Of a stretch of 64,000 bases of DNA, positions 36,648-45,540 are shown piece after piece. Position 1 is the stretch's first letter; each line of letters opens with the position of its first letter. Under the pieces are notes generated by a model. The model saw only the letters and a list, made by a program, of their open reading frames with translations. It had not been told where the DNA came from and did no database searches. This stretch comes from Lachnospiraceae bacterium UBA7086 (GTDB lineage Bacteria; Bacillota; Clostridia; Lachnospirales; Lachnospiraceae), in contig DKZA01000008.1 of the NCBI GenBank assembly GCA_002492525.1, forward strand, positions 1 to 64,000. Reading direction: 5' to 3'. The position numbers and the translations under genes were made by a program.

Positions 36648-36905
36648 CTACAGATTTTCCTGGAAAAACTTCTGCAGCGCTTCCGCCGCCGCCTCTTCGT
36701 CCTCACCGTCTACCCGGCAGGTAACTTCCATTCCCTGTTTGATCCCGAGACTCATGAGCATGATCAGCTTTCTGGCATCAGCGCTTTTACCGCCGCTTTC
36801 TATTGTGACCTTGCTTTGAAAGCCTGCTGCCTGTTTCACCAAAAGCCCGGCCGGTCTCGCATGCAGCCCTACCGGATCCTGGATTACATATTGAAATTCC
36901 TTCAT
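36648..36905 (-). CDS. ptsH: Phosphocarrier protein HPr, Ser46 position is Lys
   Basis: It relays phosphate from EI to EIIA. 85 residues from the ATG at 36905 (AGGAGG 7 bases upstream; a GTG lies one codon earlier). The active His15 is in GLHARPAG. The regulatory site that HPr kinase phosphorylates in Firmicutes, Ser46, is Lys here (RKLIMLMSLG; Bacillus has KSIMGVMSLG). This HPr should carry phosphate for transport but not act as a CcpA co-repressor. A second standard HPr elsewhere in the genome is likely. Confidence 0.94.
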   Translation of the reverse strand: MKEFQYVIQDPVGLHARPAGLLVKQAAGFQSKVTIESGGKSADARKLIMLMSLGIKQGMEVTCRVDGEDEEAAAEALQKFFQENL

Positions 36906-36925
36906 CACTTCACCTCCTGTCAGTT

Positions 36926-38542
36926 TTATGTGATATCTCTTACCGCCTTACGCACTTTCAATACAGAAGAGGCGGACACACTTAATTCATCTACTCCCAT
37001 AGCAAGAAATGTTTCCGTCAACTCCGTATCCGCTGCCAGTTCTCCGCAAATGCCTACCCATATTCCTGCTTTATGACCATTCTTTACGGTCATCTCAATC
37101 AGCTTCAGCACAGCCGGATGGTGGGTATTGCATGTGCTTTCCAGTTTCTGATTCTGGCGGTCTACCGCCAGCGTATACTGCGTCAGATCATTGGTCCCGA
37201 TACTGAAAAAATCCACTTCCTTTGCCAGTTCTTCCGAAAGTAACGCCGCCGCCGGTGTCTCCACCATGATCCCCAGTTCCACTTCTCCCATGGGATAGCC
37301 CTCTACCTGAAGTTCGCCCTTCACCTGCTCCACAATCTCCTTGATCCGTCTTACTTCCTCCACGGACACGATCATCGGAAACATGATAGACGCCCTGCCA
37401 TAGGCGGAAGCCCGGTAAATTGCCCGAAGCTGTGTGATAAAGATTTCCGGACGGTCAAGGCATATTCTGATAGCCCGATACCCAAGCGCCGGATTTTCTT
37501 CCGGTTCCAGATGAAAGTAATCCACTTTCTTATCCGCTCCGATGTCCAGAGTACGGATGACCACTTTCTTTTGGCCCATCTTCTCCAGTACCGCTTTATA
37601 ACTTGCAAACTGTTCTTCTTCCGTAGGAAAATTATCTCTTCCAAGATAAAGAAATTCACTCCGGAATAAACCGATTCCGCCGGCATCCGCCTCCAGAGCC
37701 GCCTCCGCATCATTCACCTTACCGATATTGGCAAAGATATCCACCCGTCTTCCGTCACCGGTCACATTTTCTTTGCCTTTTAGGTCTTCCAACGCCTCCA
37801 GATCGGCCACCCACTGGTTCTTACGGCGGATCATCTCGTCCAGAATCTCCTGTTCAGGTTCCAGAATAAACTCTCCGTTAAATCCGTCCACCACGCCGAC
37901 TTTCCCGTTCCACTCTTCTTTCGGTTCCATCCCGGTATTGACCAACGCCGGCAGGTTCATGCTTCTGGCCAGTATTGCCGTATGGGAATTGGAGGAGCCG
38001 CGCACTGTCACGAAAGCAAGAATCTTATTCTTATCCATCTTAACGGTTTCACTGGGTGTCAGATCCTCAGCCACCAGGATTACCGGTTCCTCCGATGGCA
38101 CGCCGTCCTCCGGTATTCCCAAAAGAATTCTGATAACTCTCTGCGAAATGTCCTTAATATCAACCGCTCTCGCTTTCATATACTCATCATCCATGGAGGC
38201 AAACAATTCTGCAAACTGTTCCTGGGCCATCTGCACGGCATACTCGGCATTGATACCCTCCCCCACTGCCTGCTCTATCGCTTCCAGATAGTCCTCATCC
38301 TCCAGCATCATCCGGTGTATGTCAAAGATCATCGCATGGTCTTCTCCCACATTGACAAGAGCCTCATCATAAAGTGCCGCCAATTGCTCCTTCGCTTTGT
38401 TTACGGCCTCCTGAAACCGAGATATCTCACCGTCAATATCCATAACTTCCGTTTTCTCAATATGACAATCCTGCTTCTGATAGAAGAAAACCCTGCCCAC
38501 GGCAACGCCCTTTAATACGCTTTTGCCTGCATATCGATTCAT
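36926..38542 (-). CDS. ptsI: PTS enzyme I (PEP-protein phosphotransferase)
   Basis: It takes phosphate from PEP and passes it to HPr. 538 residues, slightly shorter than the usual 570. The phospho-His lies in GSSNSHTAILARSM near residue 187. The PEP-binding barrel shows GGIGLFRSEFLYLGRD, FFSIGTNDLTQYTLA and the catalytic Cys in GICGELAAD. It sits between EIIA and HPr genes with short gaps (14 and 17 bases), so all are co-transcribed. Confidence 0.96.
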   Translation of the reverse strand: MNRYAGKSVLKGVAVGRVFFYQKQDCHIEKTEVMDIDGEISRFQEAVNKAKEQLAALYDEALVNVGEDHAMIFDIHRMMLEDEDYLEAIEQAVGEGINAEYAVQMAQEQFAELFASMDDEYMKARAVDIKDISQRVIRILLGIPEDGVPSEEPVILVAEDLTPSETVKMDKNKILAFVTVRGSSNSHTAILARSMNLPALVNTGMEPKEEWNGKVGVVDGFNGEFILEPEQEILDEMIRRKNQWVADLEALEDLKGKENVTGDGRRVDIFANIGKVNDAEAALEADAGGIGLFRSEFLYLGRDNFPTEEEQFASYKAVLEKMGQKKVVIRTLDIGADKKVDYFHLEPEENPALGYRAIRICLDRPEIFITQLRAIYRASAYGRASIMFPMIVSVEEVRRIKEIVEQVKGELQVEGYPMGEVELGIMVETPAAALLSEELAKEVDFFSIGTNDLTQYTLAVDRQNQKLESTCNTHHPAVLKLIEMTVKNGHKAGIWVGICGELAADTELTETFLAMGVDELSVSASSVLKVRKAVRDIT

Positions 38543-38556
38543 CGCATAACCCCCTT

Positions 38557-39042
38557 CTATTTACGCAGTTTTAAAATATCATCTCCCGGCAGCACGTCTT
38601 TGGACGGCTCTGCCTGTATCTGCGAAAATTCATCTGTGTTGCAGATAACGATCGGCGTTATGACATCATATCCCGCCGCCTTTATCTGTTCCAGATCCGC
38701 CTCCAAAAGAAGATCCCCTTTCTTTACCTCCTGATTCGTCTCCACATGAATCTTAAAATGTTCTCCGTTCAGTTTCACCGTATCAAGTCCCACATGGATC
38801 AATACTTCTGTACCGTCCGGACCGGTAAGCGCCACTGCATGACCAGTAGGGAACACCGTCGATACTTTACCGTCTATTGGCGCATAAACCTGATTTCCTG
38901 TGGGAATGACCGCAGCGCCTTTCCCTAAAATCTCCTCTCCAAAAGTAGGATCGCTGACCTCCTGAATACTGACCAGCCTGCCTGCCATCGGCGATCCTAT
39001 CACCGTTTCGCCCTTTGCAAATAAGTTCTGAAAAATCTTCAT
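38557..39042 (-). CDS. crr: PTS EIIA component, glucose family
   Basis: It moves phosphate from HPr to EIIB. 161 residues, single-domain. The active His is in LIHVGLDTVKLNGEHF near residue 87, with FPTGHAVAL before it. GAGAGGAGGAAAG gives a strong ribosome site. It is the second gene of the operon, 30 bases after the antiterminator. It probably serves the neighbouring EIIBC, which lacks its own EIIA, and may also regulate the antiterminator. Confidence 0.93.
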   Translation of the reverse strand: MKIFQNLFAKGETVIGSPMAGRLVSIQEVSDPTFGEEILGKGAAVIPTGNQVYAPIDGKVSTVFPTGHAVALTGPDGTEVLIHVGLDTVKLNGEHFKIHVETNQEVKKGDLLLEADLEQIKAAGYDVITPIVICNTDEFSQIQAEPSKDVLPGDDILKLRK

Positions 39043-39072
39043 TTCTTTCCTCCTCTCCCTATAAAGTATGTT

Positions 39073-39912
39073 TCAACAAGTGTATAAATCTCTCATTCTT
39101 TTAATATTAAGCACCAGATGGATTTTCTCTTCTTCCGTCATAACACATTGATATTCCTTTTCCAGGTATTCACTGATTTCATCAATCATCTGATATTCCT
39201 GTTGATAATGCTTTCTCACAAATTCATAGAGTGCTTCGTCCTTTCGCCCGCAAATCGGTTCCTCAAAAACCAGTCTGTTACAAAGCTGCTTGAGATCTGC
39301 GATCAATCGTTCTTTAGGATATGTCCTCTCACTGGGAACAGGAATCTGCTTCTCAATCCATTCCATCACCTCACGCATCATTTTGATCATGGTAAACGTC
39401 GTTCTCATGGCGGAACCCACTTCTCCGTTAACCAGATGGAGCGCAATACTTGCCGCCTCATCCTCCTGCAGACGGCACCCTGTTCTCTCCTCAATCATTT
39501 CAAGCGCATACCTTCCTACCGAATATTCCAATGGATAGAAGAGTTTCACCTCATCGTACAATGCGTTATTAAATACCATACCCTCATGAAATTTTTTTAA
39601 AATAAAACCGATATGATCTGTCAACGTCAGATACACATTCGGGTTTAATACCAATCCCAGGCTTTCCTTCGCATAGCTAATAATATCCGACGATAATCTA
39701 ATATGCTCCAACGGAAGTGAGGCAAGTAGTTCCTTAAAATATTCCTTGTCGTCCATGTTATTCAGCCTAAAAATTTTCTCAACTACCTTATCATCAATCT
39801 CATCTCCCGGTCTTTTTCCAAAACCAATTCCTTTTCCCATGGCAACCATCTCAATGCCCTGGGGATCCCTGACAGAAACAATATTATTGTTGATAATTTT
39901 GTCAATGCGCAT
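39073..39912 (-). CDS. BglG/LicT-family transcriptional antiterminator
   Basis: It binds nascent leader RNA and prevents early termination when the sugar is present. 279 residues. The RNA-binding CAT domain is residues 1-57 (KIINNNIVSV, GKGIGFGKRPGD). PRD1 (about 65-170) and PRD2 (about 171-279) contain the His residues that PTS proteins phosphorylate (LEHIRLSSD, HLVNGEVGS, KIHLVLNIKRM). It heads the GlcNAc PTS operon and lies behind a matching RAT and terminator, so it should control its own operon. LicT or GlcT are the closest named types. Confidence 0.94.
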   Translation of the reverse strand: MRIDKIINNNIVSVRDPQGIEMVAMGKGIGFGKRPGDEIDDKVVEKIFRLNNMDDKEYFKELLASLPLEHIRLSSDIISYAKESLGLVLNPNVYLTLTDHIGFILKKFHEGMVFNNALYDEVKLFYPLEYSVGRYALEMIEERTGCRLQEDEAASIALHLVNGEVGSAMRTTFTMIKMMREVMEWIEKQIPVPSERTYPKERLIADLKQLCNRLVFEEPICGRKDEALYEFVRKHYQQEYQMIDEISEYLEKEYQCVMTEEEKIHLVLNIKRMRDLYTC

Positions 39913-39932
39913 TTTTAAACCCTCTTAACTTT

Positions 39933-39977
39933 GCGAGATCCGCTTCGCGGCCTCGGATAAGCGGCGGAATATCCCAT
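39933..39977. repeat. Short GC-rich palindromic repeat, copy B
   Basis: It contains GAGATCCGCTTCGCGGCCTC and GATAAGCGGCGGAATATCCCAT. It closely matches copy A at 9236. Here it lies in the transcribed leader between the terminator and the antiterminator start codon. Confidence 0.6.
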
Positions 39978-40033
39978 AAAAAAAAACCAAATTTTATAAA
40001 TCAACTCTTCCAGTCAAATTATAAAATCTGGTT
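39978..40033 (-). terminator. Leader terminator of the PTS operon (antitermination target)
   Basis: AACCAGATTTTATAA and TTATAAAATTTGGTT pair on the minus strand, followed by nine T. The 5' arm shares AACC with the end of the RAT, so RAT folding and the terminator exclude each other. Confidence 0.92.
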
Positions 40034-40060
40034 TTGCCCGCTTTTATGCAGTAACAACCC
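40030..40060 (-). promoter_or_regulatory. Ribonucleic antiterminator (RAT), LicT/GlcT type
   Basis: On the minus strand it reads GGGTTGTTACTGC, then seven bases, then GCGGGCAAAACC. This matches the known family consensus GGATTGTTACTG...GCAGGCAAAACC closely. It is bound by the CAT domain of the antiterminator encoded just downstream. Confidence 0.92.
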
Positions 40061-40082
40061 AAATCCTTATATATTTTTTCTT

Positions 40083-40112
40083 ATTATAGCAAATATATAC
40101 AACAAAAGTCAA
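40083..40112 (-). promoter_or_regulatory. Sigma-A promoter of the PTS operon
   Basis: TTGACT (40107-40112) and TATAAT (40083-40088) on the minus strand with an 18-base spacer. Transcription should begin near 40076, just before the RAT. Confidence 0.85.
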
Positions 40113-40252
40113 TGCATTTTATTTTTTATTCTGGCATATTGTATATTTCAAATTGCTATATCAGTGTAAAATGTAACATTTTCGCTAAAATATGACATCT
40201 TAATACAGATTCCAAAACCCTTTTTATCTTGCTGCCATAATCCAGGAGCTGA

Positions 40253-42277
40253 TTAATAAATCTTCCTTCCTTTTTCATCTATAATACCGGATTTTCTATA
40301 AAAATATGCATTAATCTGGTCACGCCATTCCCTGGCATGTTCCTTTTGTTCCATAAACCGCCCCGCCATACGTCTATACGCCTTATCCGGCAATTTACCC
40401 TGCAATTTTTCAAACTGCTCCGCCATTTCATCTACGGCCTCAACACCCTCAAAATGAGAATCATAGATATGCTGTATCACCGTTTTCCCCGACCGCAGTT
40501 TCCAGGTGTAGGGAATATGATGGAAAAACAGCAGAAGCTCATCCGGACATTTCTCCCTGTCATCATAGACAGAAGCATTGGGCTCTCTGTACAAAAGTGC
40601 ATATCCCGTTCCTTCATGGCTTCTGTCCACACCGATTCCCCAATGATCCGCCCGATGGTAGGTGCCCCATCTGCTGTACTCATAACCATCCACGCTGGGG
40701 CCATAATGATTGTCGGGCGTAACCATCCATCCGATTCCAAGCGGCGAAGTATAACTCTCATAAGCCGGCCAGGAGGACATCAACAGAAACATCAGCGTCT
40801 CTTCCACCTGTTCGTCATTTCCATAGGTCACCCGAATCCATTCTCTGGCGATTTCTTCTGCGGACAATTCCGGTTCAAAGGAAAGCCTGCCAAACCCATA
40901 CCAGTTTGCCGCCGCCATATCATGTCCCGTCCAATTGTCATCGTTTCCCGTATTAGCTACAGCCGCCATGCCACAGTTGTGCTGCCCAAAGGTACGGCCC
41001 GACACAATGTCCATAACGGTGTCCTCTTCTTCTCTCGCATAGGTCCTGAACTGTAATATCTGCTTAAACATCGGTATCAGATAGCACAAGTGTCTCTGCT
41101 GCCCTGTATATTCCTGCGCGATCTGCACTTCCAGCATCTGATTGGTCTTTGTCAATCCTCCCAAAAGCGGATGCACCGGTTCCCTCACCTGAAAATCCAT
41201 GGGGCCGTTCTTAATCTGCAGAATCACATTATCCCGAAACATGCCGTCTTGCCCTATAAAATTATCATATCCGGATCTTGCGCGGTCTGTCCGGTAATCC
41301 CGCCAATCCTGCATACAATTATAGACAAAGCATCTCCAGATAATGATACCGCCGTAAGGCGCTGCAGCATCCGCCAGCATATTGGCCCCATCTGCATGTG
41401 TTCTGCCATAAGTGAAAGGACCCGGACGCCCTTCCGAGTCGGCCTTGATCAGGAACCCTCCCAGGTTTGGGATTCTGCCAAAGACTGTCTCCATCCTCTT
41501 ATGCCACCAGTCGCGCACCTCATCGGAAAGCGGATCCGCGCTGTCCAGCTGCCCAAGTTCCATCGGTGCCGCATAATTCAAACTCATATACAATCTGATA
41601 CCATATTCGGCAAACACTTCCGAAAGCTCTCTTACCTTATCCAGATAACGGTCTGTGATCAGCCATGTGGCGGCATCTTTGACATTGACATTATTAATCA
41701 CCACGGCATTAATCCCAACACTGGCTGCCAGTCTGGCATAATCCCTCGTCCTGTCATTCACTATAATCTCATTTTTCTCAAAGAAAAAGGACTCTCCGGA
41801 ATATCCCCGTTCGATACTGCCGTCCATATTGTCCCAATGATTCAACATGCGCATAGGCATGGCGGGCGCCTTAAACCGGTCCAGTGTATGTAAGGAGTTT
41901 TCCATCTGCACCTGCCGAATCAGATCAAAGGTGCCATACAAAATACCTCTGGAATCAGATGCTTCTATTACAATATCTCCTTTTTCACCAAAAAGATGAT
42001 AGGCTTCCGCCTTCATGCCCTCCCGGAAAGCAAGGCAGATACTATGTCCGTCTGCGTTTCCCGCCTGCACGGCCCCTGCATCTTGGCCACATTCCTGCCG
42101 CAGTGTAAGCCTGCTGCCGGCCATTCCCAGGAAGGCTTCCTGCAATTCCTTCACGCTGTTTGCTATCAGCGCATCCTGTTTGGCATCCTGTATCTTTACA
42201 CAAATATAAGAAATCCCCTCTGCTTCCTTACAAGAAACTTTCCTGGTATAATCAAGCCATAACTGTTCATATCCCAT
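40253..42277 (-). CDS. aguA: Alpha-glucuronidase, glycoside hydrolase family 67
   Basis: It cleaves 4-O-methyl-glucuronic acid from the end of xylo-oligosaccharides. 674 residues, standard length, no signal peptide, so it acts in the cytoplasm. The family signatures MRMLNHWDNMDGSIERGYSG, FLIKADSEGRPGPFTYGR (acidic residues at the active site) and WYGFGRLSFEP are present. AAGGGGC is the ribosome site. It is the last gene in a probable operon with a chemoreceptor, an SGNH esterase and a lectin-like lipoprotein, 41 bases after the latter. Confidence 0.95.
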   Translation of the reverse strand: MGYEQLWLDYTRKVSCKEAEGISYICVKIQDAKQDALIANSVKELQEAFLGMAGSRLTLRQECGQDAGAVQAGNADGHSICLAFREGMKAEAYHLFGEKGDIVIEASDSRGILYGTFDLIRQVQMENSLHTLDRFKAPAMPMRMLNHWDNMDGSIERGYSGESFFFEKNEIIVNDRTRDYARLAASVGINAVVINNVNVKDAATWLITDRYLDKVRELSEVFAEYGIRLYMSLNYAAPMELGQLDSADPLSDEVRDWWHKRMETVFGRIPNLGGFLIKADSEGRPGPFTYGRTHADGANMLADAAAPYGGIIIWRCFVYNCMQDWRDYRTDRARSGYDNFIGQDGMFRDNVILQIKNGPMDFQVREPVHPLLGGLTKTNQMLEVQIAQEYTGQQRHLCYLIPMFKQILQFRTYAREEEDTVMDIVSGRTFGQHNCGMAAVANTGNDDNWTGHDMAAANWYGFGRLSFEPELSAEEIAREWIRVTYGNDEQVEETLMFLLMSSWPAYESYTSPLGIGWMVTPDNHYGPSVDGYEYSRWGTYHRADHWGIGVDRSHEGTGYALLYREPNASVYDDREKCPDELLLFFHHIPYTWKLRSGKTVIQHIYDSHFEGVEAVDEMAEQFEKLQGKLPDKAYRRMAGRFMEQKEHAREWRDQINAYFYRKSGIIDEKGRKIY

Positions 42278-42318
42278 CGTTTTACGCCCCTTCTTAGAAA
42301 GTATAACGGTCTTTCTAT

Positions 42319-43557
42319 TTATTCTTCATATTCACAGATATATCCCACTCTTCCCGAATAGAATGACGCCGCGGATAAGATGTCATTGGGCACATCATTT
42401 AAATAGCATCTGTCATCAGATTTCCGATAGAACAAAACTACATAATCTTCATCAACTTCCACACCGTCCTCCGTCAATCCGGTATAACTGGGTTCTCCCT
42501 CCAGCCAGAAAACAAACAATGCATTATATAAATTCAACATCTCATAAGTTTCTCCGCTCTCCGGTTCAATCCAACGATATCCAAAACTGCCGCTGTCTCT
42601 TCCATTATTTGCTCCTACAAAAAAAGTTACCTGCGATTTATCTTCCGAAACAATCTGCTCCTGGATTCTTTCCATTTCCTCCCACGCGGTAACCGTAGCC
42701 AGATAACCGCCCTTTTCCCTGCATAAGCTTTCCGCTTCCTTCCATGTCACATCTTCCACGATTAATTCATACCGATGATCTGCCGAAGACACCTCACCTG
42801 TTTCCAGAACAGAACGGATATCCTTCAGAATATAGTATCTTTCCGGATATTTCCGCTGATCTAAGGGATACACCTCATTAAGGCGATTTTGATACTCTTC
42901 TTCGCTTACTTCTTCTTCCCCTTCGCCCCAATGATACACGAATATAAACTCATCGTTTTTGTCAAACTGCGGCCCGTCCGGTCCGTCGCCCCATGTCCCG
43001 CCGTCAACATAGCACCACTTTCCATCCCGGATTGTATATACACTGTCATAATAATATCCCATATTTCCATCGGAATTGCAGAGCAGATTTCCGCCCTCAA
43101 TATAGGTAAAATTCAAACGGCTGGACTGCCATTCATCCAGAACGCCATCATGAAATGTCAAAACAATGCATCCGCCGGCCTCATAGCCGCTGTCGATGAC
43201 CAGCTCAGGAATATCATCTTCATCCACATAAATCAGACTATAGGTATAGGTGCCTGCGTTCTCAAATTCCTTTAAATATGCAAGGTAAGCTTCCTTATAT
43301 TCTTCTATATTGTCAGAGTCTCCCCCGACGCCGTTCTCTTCCTGCTCCTCATCCCGTCCGGCTTCTTCTATTTTCTTTCTGTATCTCTCAAAAAAATTTT
43401 CTTGCTTGCCGTGCGATTCTGATTCCTCGTTTTCTTCCTTCCGTTGTGTCTCTTCCTCTTCATATTCTTCCGGTACATCGTTACTCTTTCCGCAGGCGCC
43501 CAAACATACGGCACACAAGCAGATAAGCAATCCTGTTTTTGTTTTTATCTTTGCCAT
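42319..43557 (-). CDS. Lipoprotein with C-type-lectin-like domain
   Basis: A surface lipoprotein of 412 residues. The signal ends in lipobox CLGAC with Cys at about 22, followed by a Glu-rich linker to about 80. The middle (80-265) has WQSSRLNFTYIEGGNLLC and a W-rich beta segment of unknown type. The last 145 residues look like a C-type-lectin fold (WKEAESLCREKGGYLATV, WIEPESGE, YICEYEE). In this xylan-type operon a role in binding plant polysaccharide at the cell surface is plausible (inference). No diversity-generating retroelement is nearby. Confidence 0.78.
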   Translation of the reverse strand: MAKIKTKTGLLICLCAVCLGACGKSNDVPEEYEEEETQRKEENEESESHGKQENFFERYRKKIEEAGRDEEQEENGVGGDSDNIEEYKEAYLAYLKEFENAGTYTYSLIYVDEDDIPELVIDSGYEAGGCIVLTFHDGVLDEWQSSRLNFTYIEGGNLLCNSDGNMGYYYDSVYTIRDGKWCYVDGGTWGDGPDGPQFDKNDEFIFVYHWGEGEEEVSEEEYQNRLNEVYPLDQRKYPERYYILKDIRSVLETGEVSSADHRYELIVEDVTWKEAESLCREKGGYLATVTAWEEMERIQEQIVSEDKSQVTFFVGANNGRDSGSFGYRWIEPESGETYEMLNLYNALFVFWLEGEPSYTGLTEDGVEVDEDYVVLFYRKSDDRCYLNDVPNDILSAASFYSGRVGYICEYEE

Positions 43558-43590
43558 TTGACGTTCTTCCTTTTCTTGTTGACAGATTTT

Positions 43591-45528
43591 TTATATTTCT
43601 ACCCGAAAAGGCGTCATCGGGAACCCCTCTTTATTATAAAGCAGTGCGCCTGTATTAGTATTGTGATAGCAATACCTGACTTCCTTTACCGCCGTCATTT
43701 CATCCTCACAGGTAAGCAGTACTTTGTCTCCTGCGATCTGCGCTTCCGCTGTATGAATCCTGCCTTTTTCATCTACCAGTTCAAAATCTCTAACCGCCTT
43801 TACCGCGTTCCTCTCATCTGGTACAGCTCCTTCCGGATCGGTCTTGGAATCTGCATACATACCCGACGCACACCGAAAGGTAAGTGTAACTTTCATATGA
43901 TGAGAAATCCTCTCCACGTACACATCTTCTATCTGCGGCCCTTCACACTCCGATTCTTTTCCATAAAGCATTTTTGCGGCCTGCATGGCGAGACGGAATC
44001 CTATGCCCTCTTTATTGAGAGGATGAAGATCATTGTCCTCCCCCAGATCTATGGCCGTCACCATACCGGTACCGGGAATCTTCAGCGCCCTTCTCTGTTC
44101 TTCCCTGACACAGGGCCAGTCATTGATGACATCATCCCGGTCAGCCCCGTAACGCTCCACCCGGAAATTCGGAAGCTGCACATAGATAAAAGGCAGCTCA
44201 TCTTCCCATTTAGCCCGATATCCTCTGATCATCCTCTCCATCAGATCACAATAATTGCCGGCCGTCTCATGAGTATTGGATTCTCCCTGATACCAGAGAA
44301 TTGCCGCGGATACATATTTATGACAGGGCGCCATCATACCCTGATAAAGCCCTGTCGGTTTCCAACTGACAAAATCCGTGGCCTCAATCATTTCGCAGGA
44401 AGCCCCAATCCGATACCGCCATTTTCCCGACAGTTCTATCCTGTCAGCATCCCGGAAAAGAGCGTACACCTTTTCATCCGTAAATCTCCCTTGGCCGATT
44501 TCCACCTTCACGCGGATTACAATGGTATTCTTACCTTCTTTTAAAAGCCCCGCAGGTACAATATACTTTCTGGGCGGATATTGATACTCCGTATGCCCCA
44601 CCTGGATACCATTCACATATACCGTATCACTGTCAACGATCGTTCCAAGCCACAATTTTGCTTCTTTGCCGGCCAACTGTTTTCCTACCGTAAACTCCCG
44701 GTAAAACCACACGCTTCCGATAAAATCTTTTAGCTGTGTATCCCTGAAAAAGAAGGGAATTTTTATTTCTTTCCAGTCTGAGAGATCAGGTTCTCCCTCA
44801 TACCATTTCTCTTTTAATCCCCTGTCTGCACCGTCCAAACGATTATGCCATTCCTCTGCCTGACGCAGATTCAGGTTCAGTCTTTGCTTCACAAACTCAT
44901 CATCGCTATAGCGGTCCGCTAAAGAGAGAAAATCTTCATATCCTGCAAGCATATCCCTGCTCATCCAGGATTCAATCCGGGATCCTCCTAAACTGGCATC
45001 AATCAGTCCCACCGGCACCCCTGTCATCCGATACATATGCTTTGCAAAAAAATACGCCACAGCAGAAAACTCCGGGAAAGAATTCTTACTTACCGCAGTC
45101 CACTGTCCACTCTTATGATCCTTTAACGGGCCGTGAAATTCTGCGTTCTCTATAATCTTAAAGGTACGAATAAGCGGATTGTCACACCGTGCCATCTCTT
45201 CCGGATAACGATCCATAACCCTGTTTATGGGAAGTTCCATATTAGACTGTCCGGAACAGATAAAAACATCTCCCACTGCAACATCTCTGATCACATGTTC
45301 TTCCCCGGCATCATCCGCGATCAGCATTTGATAATCACTGCCTGCGTCCGCCTGTTCCATAAAGATTTCCCATGTGCCATCGGTATTTACTTTTTCGCTG
45401 TAATCTTTCCCAAGAAAAGAGACCGTGACCCTCCTCCCAGGTTCATCTTCGCCCCATATGCGCACTCTTTTCTTCTGCTGCAGCACCATACCGTCGCTTA
45501 ACAGCCTCGGTAACTGTAATCTCTCCAT
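43591..45528 (-). CDS. Sialate O-acetylesterase-type SGNH esterase
   Basis: A carbohydrate acetylesterase of 645 residues. The catalytic Ser is in CSGQSNMELP near residue 95, and Asp/His are in DLGEDNDLHPLNKEG near 500. A jelly-roll insertion (residues 250-330, WFYREFTV, TVYVNGIQVG) is usual in this family. No signal peptide is seen. Sialate esterases and acetyl-xylan esterases share this fold; next to GH67 the acetyl-xylo-oligosaccharide role is favoured. It starts 12 bases after the MCP stop, so it is co-transcribed with the chemoreceptor. Confidence 0.88.
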   Translation of the reverse strand: MERLQLPRLLSDGMVLQQKKRVRIWGEDEPGRRVTVSFLGKDYSEKVNTDGTWEIFMEQADAGSDYQMLIADDAGEEHVIRDVAVGDVFICSGQSNMELPINRVMDRYPEEMARCDNPLIRTFKIIENAEFHGPLKDHKSGQWTAVSKNSFPEFSAVAYFFAKHMYRMTGVPVGLIDASLGGSRIESWMSRDMLAGYEDFLSLADRYSDDEFVKQRLNLNLRQAEEWHNRLDGADRGLKEKWYEGEPDLSDWKEIKIPFFFRDTQLKDFIGSVWFYREFTVGKQLAGKEAKLWLGTIVDSDTVYVNGIQVGHTEYQYPPRKYIVPAGLLKEGKNTIVIRVKVEIGQGRFTDEKVYALFRDADRIELSGKWRYRIGASCEMIEATDFVSWKPTGLYQGMMAPCHKYVSAAILWYQGESNTHETAGNYCDLMERMIRGYRAKWEDELPFIYVQLPNFRVERYGADRDDVINDWPCVREEQRRALKIPGTGMVTAIDLGEDNDLHPLNKEGIGFRLAMQAAKMLYGKESECEGPQIEDVYVERISHHMKVTLTFRCASGMYADSKTDPEGAVPDERNAVKAVRDFELVDEKGRIHTAEAQIAGDKVLLTCEDEMTAVKEVRYCYHNTNTGALLYNKEGFPMTPFRVEI

Positions 45529-45540
45529 GATTCTGCCCTT

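Larger units (their letters stand above)
39913..40252. other. Leader and promoter region of the PTS operon
   Basis: 340 bases without a gene. It contains the promoter, the RAT and terminator, a copy of the palindromic repeat, and an AT-rich stretch up to the GH67 stop codon that holds nothing I recognise. Confidence 0.8.

Noticed and set aside
42319..43557. Lectin-like gene as a diversity-generating retroelement target.
   Set aside because: No reverse transcriptase, accessory gene or template repeat was found nearby.
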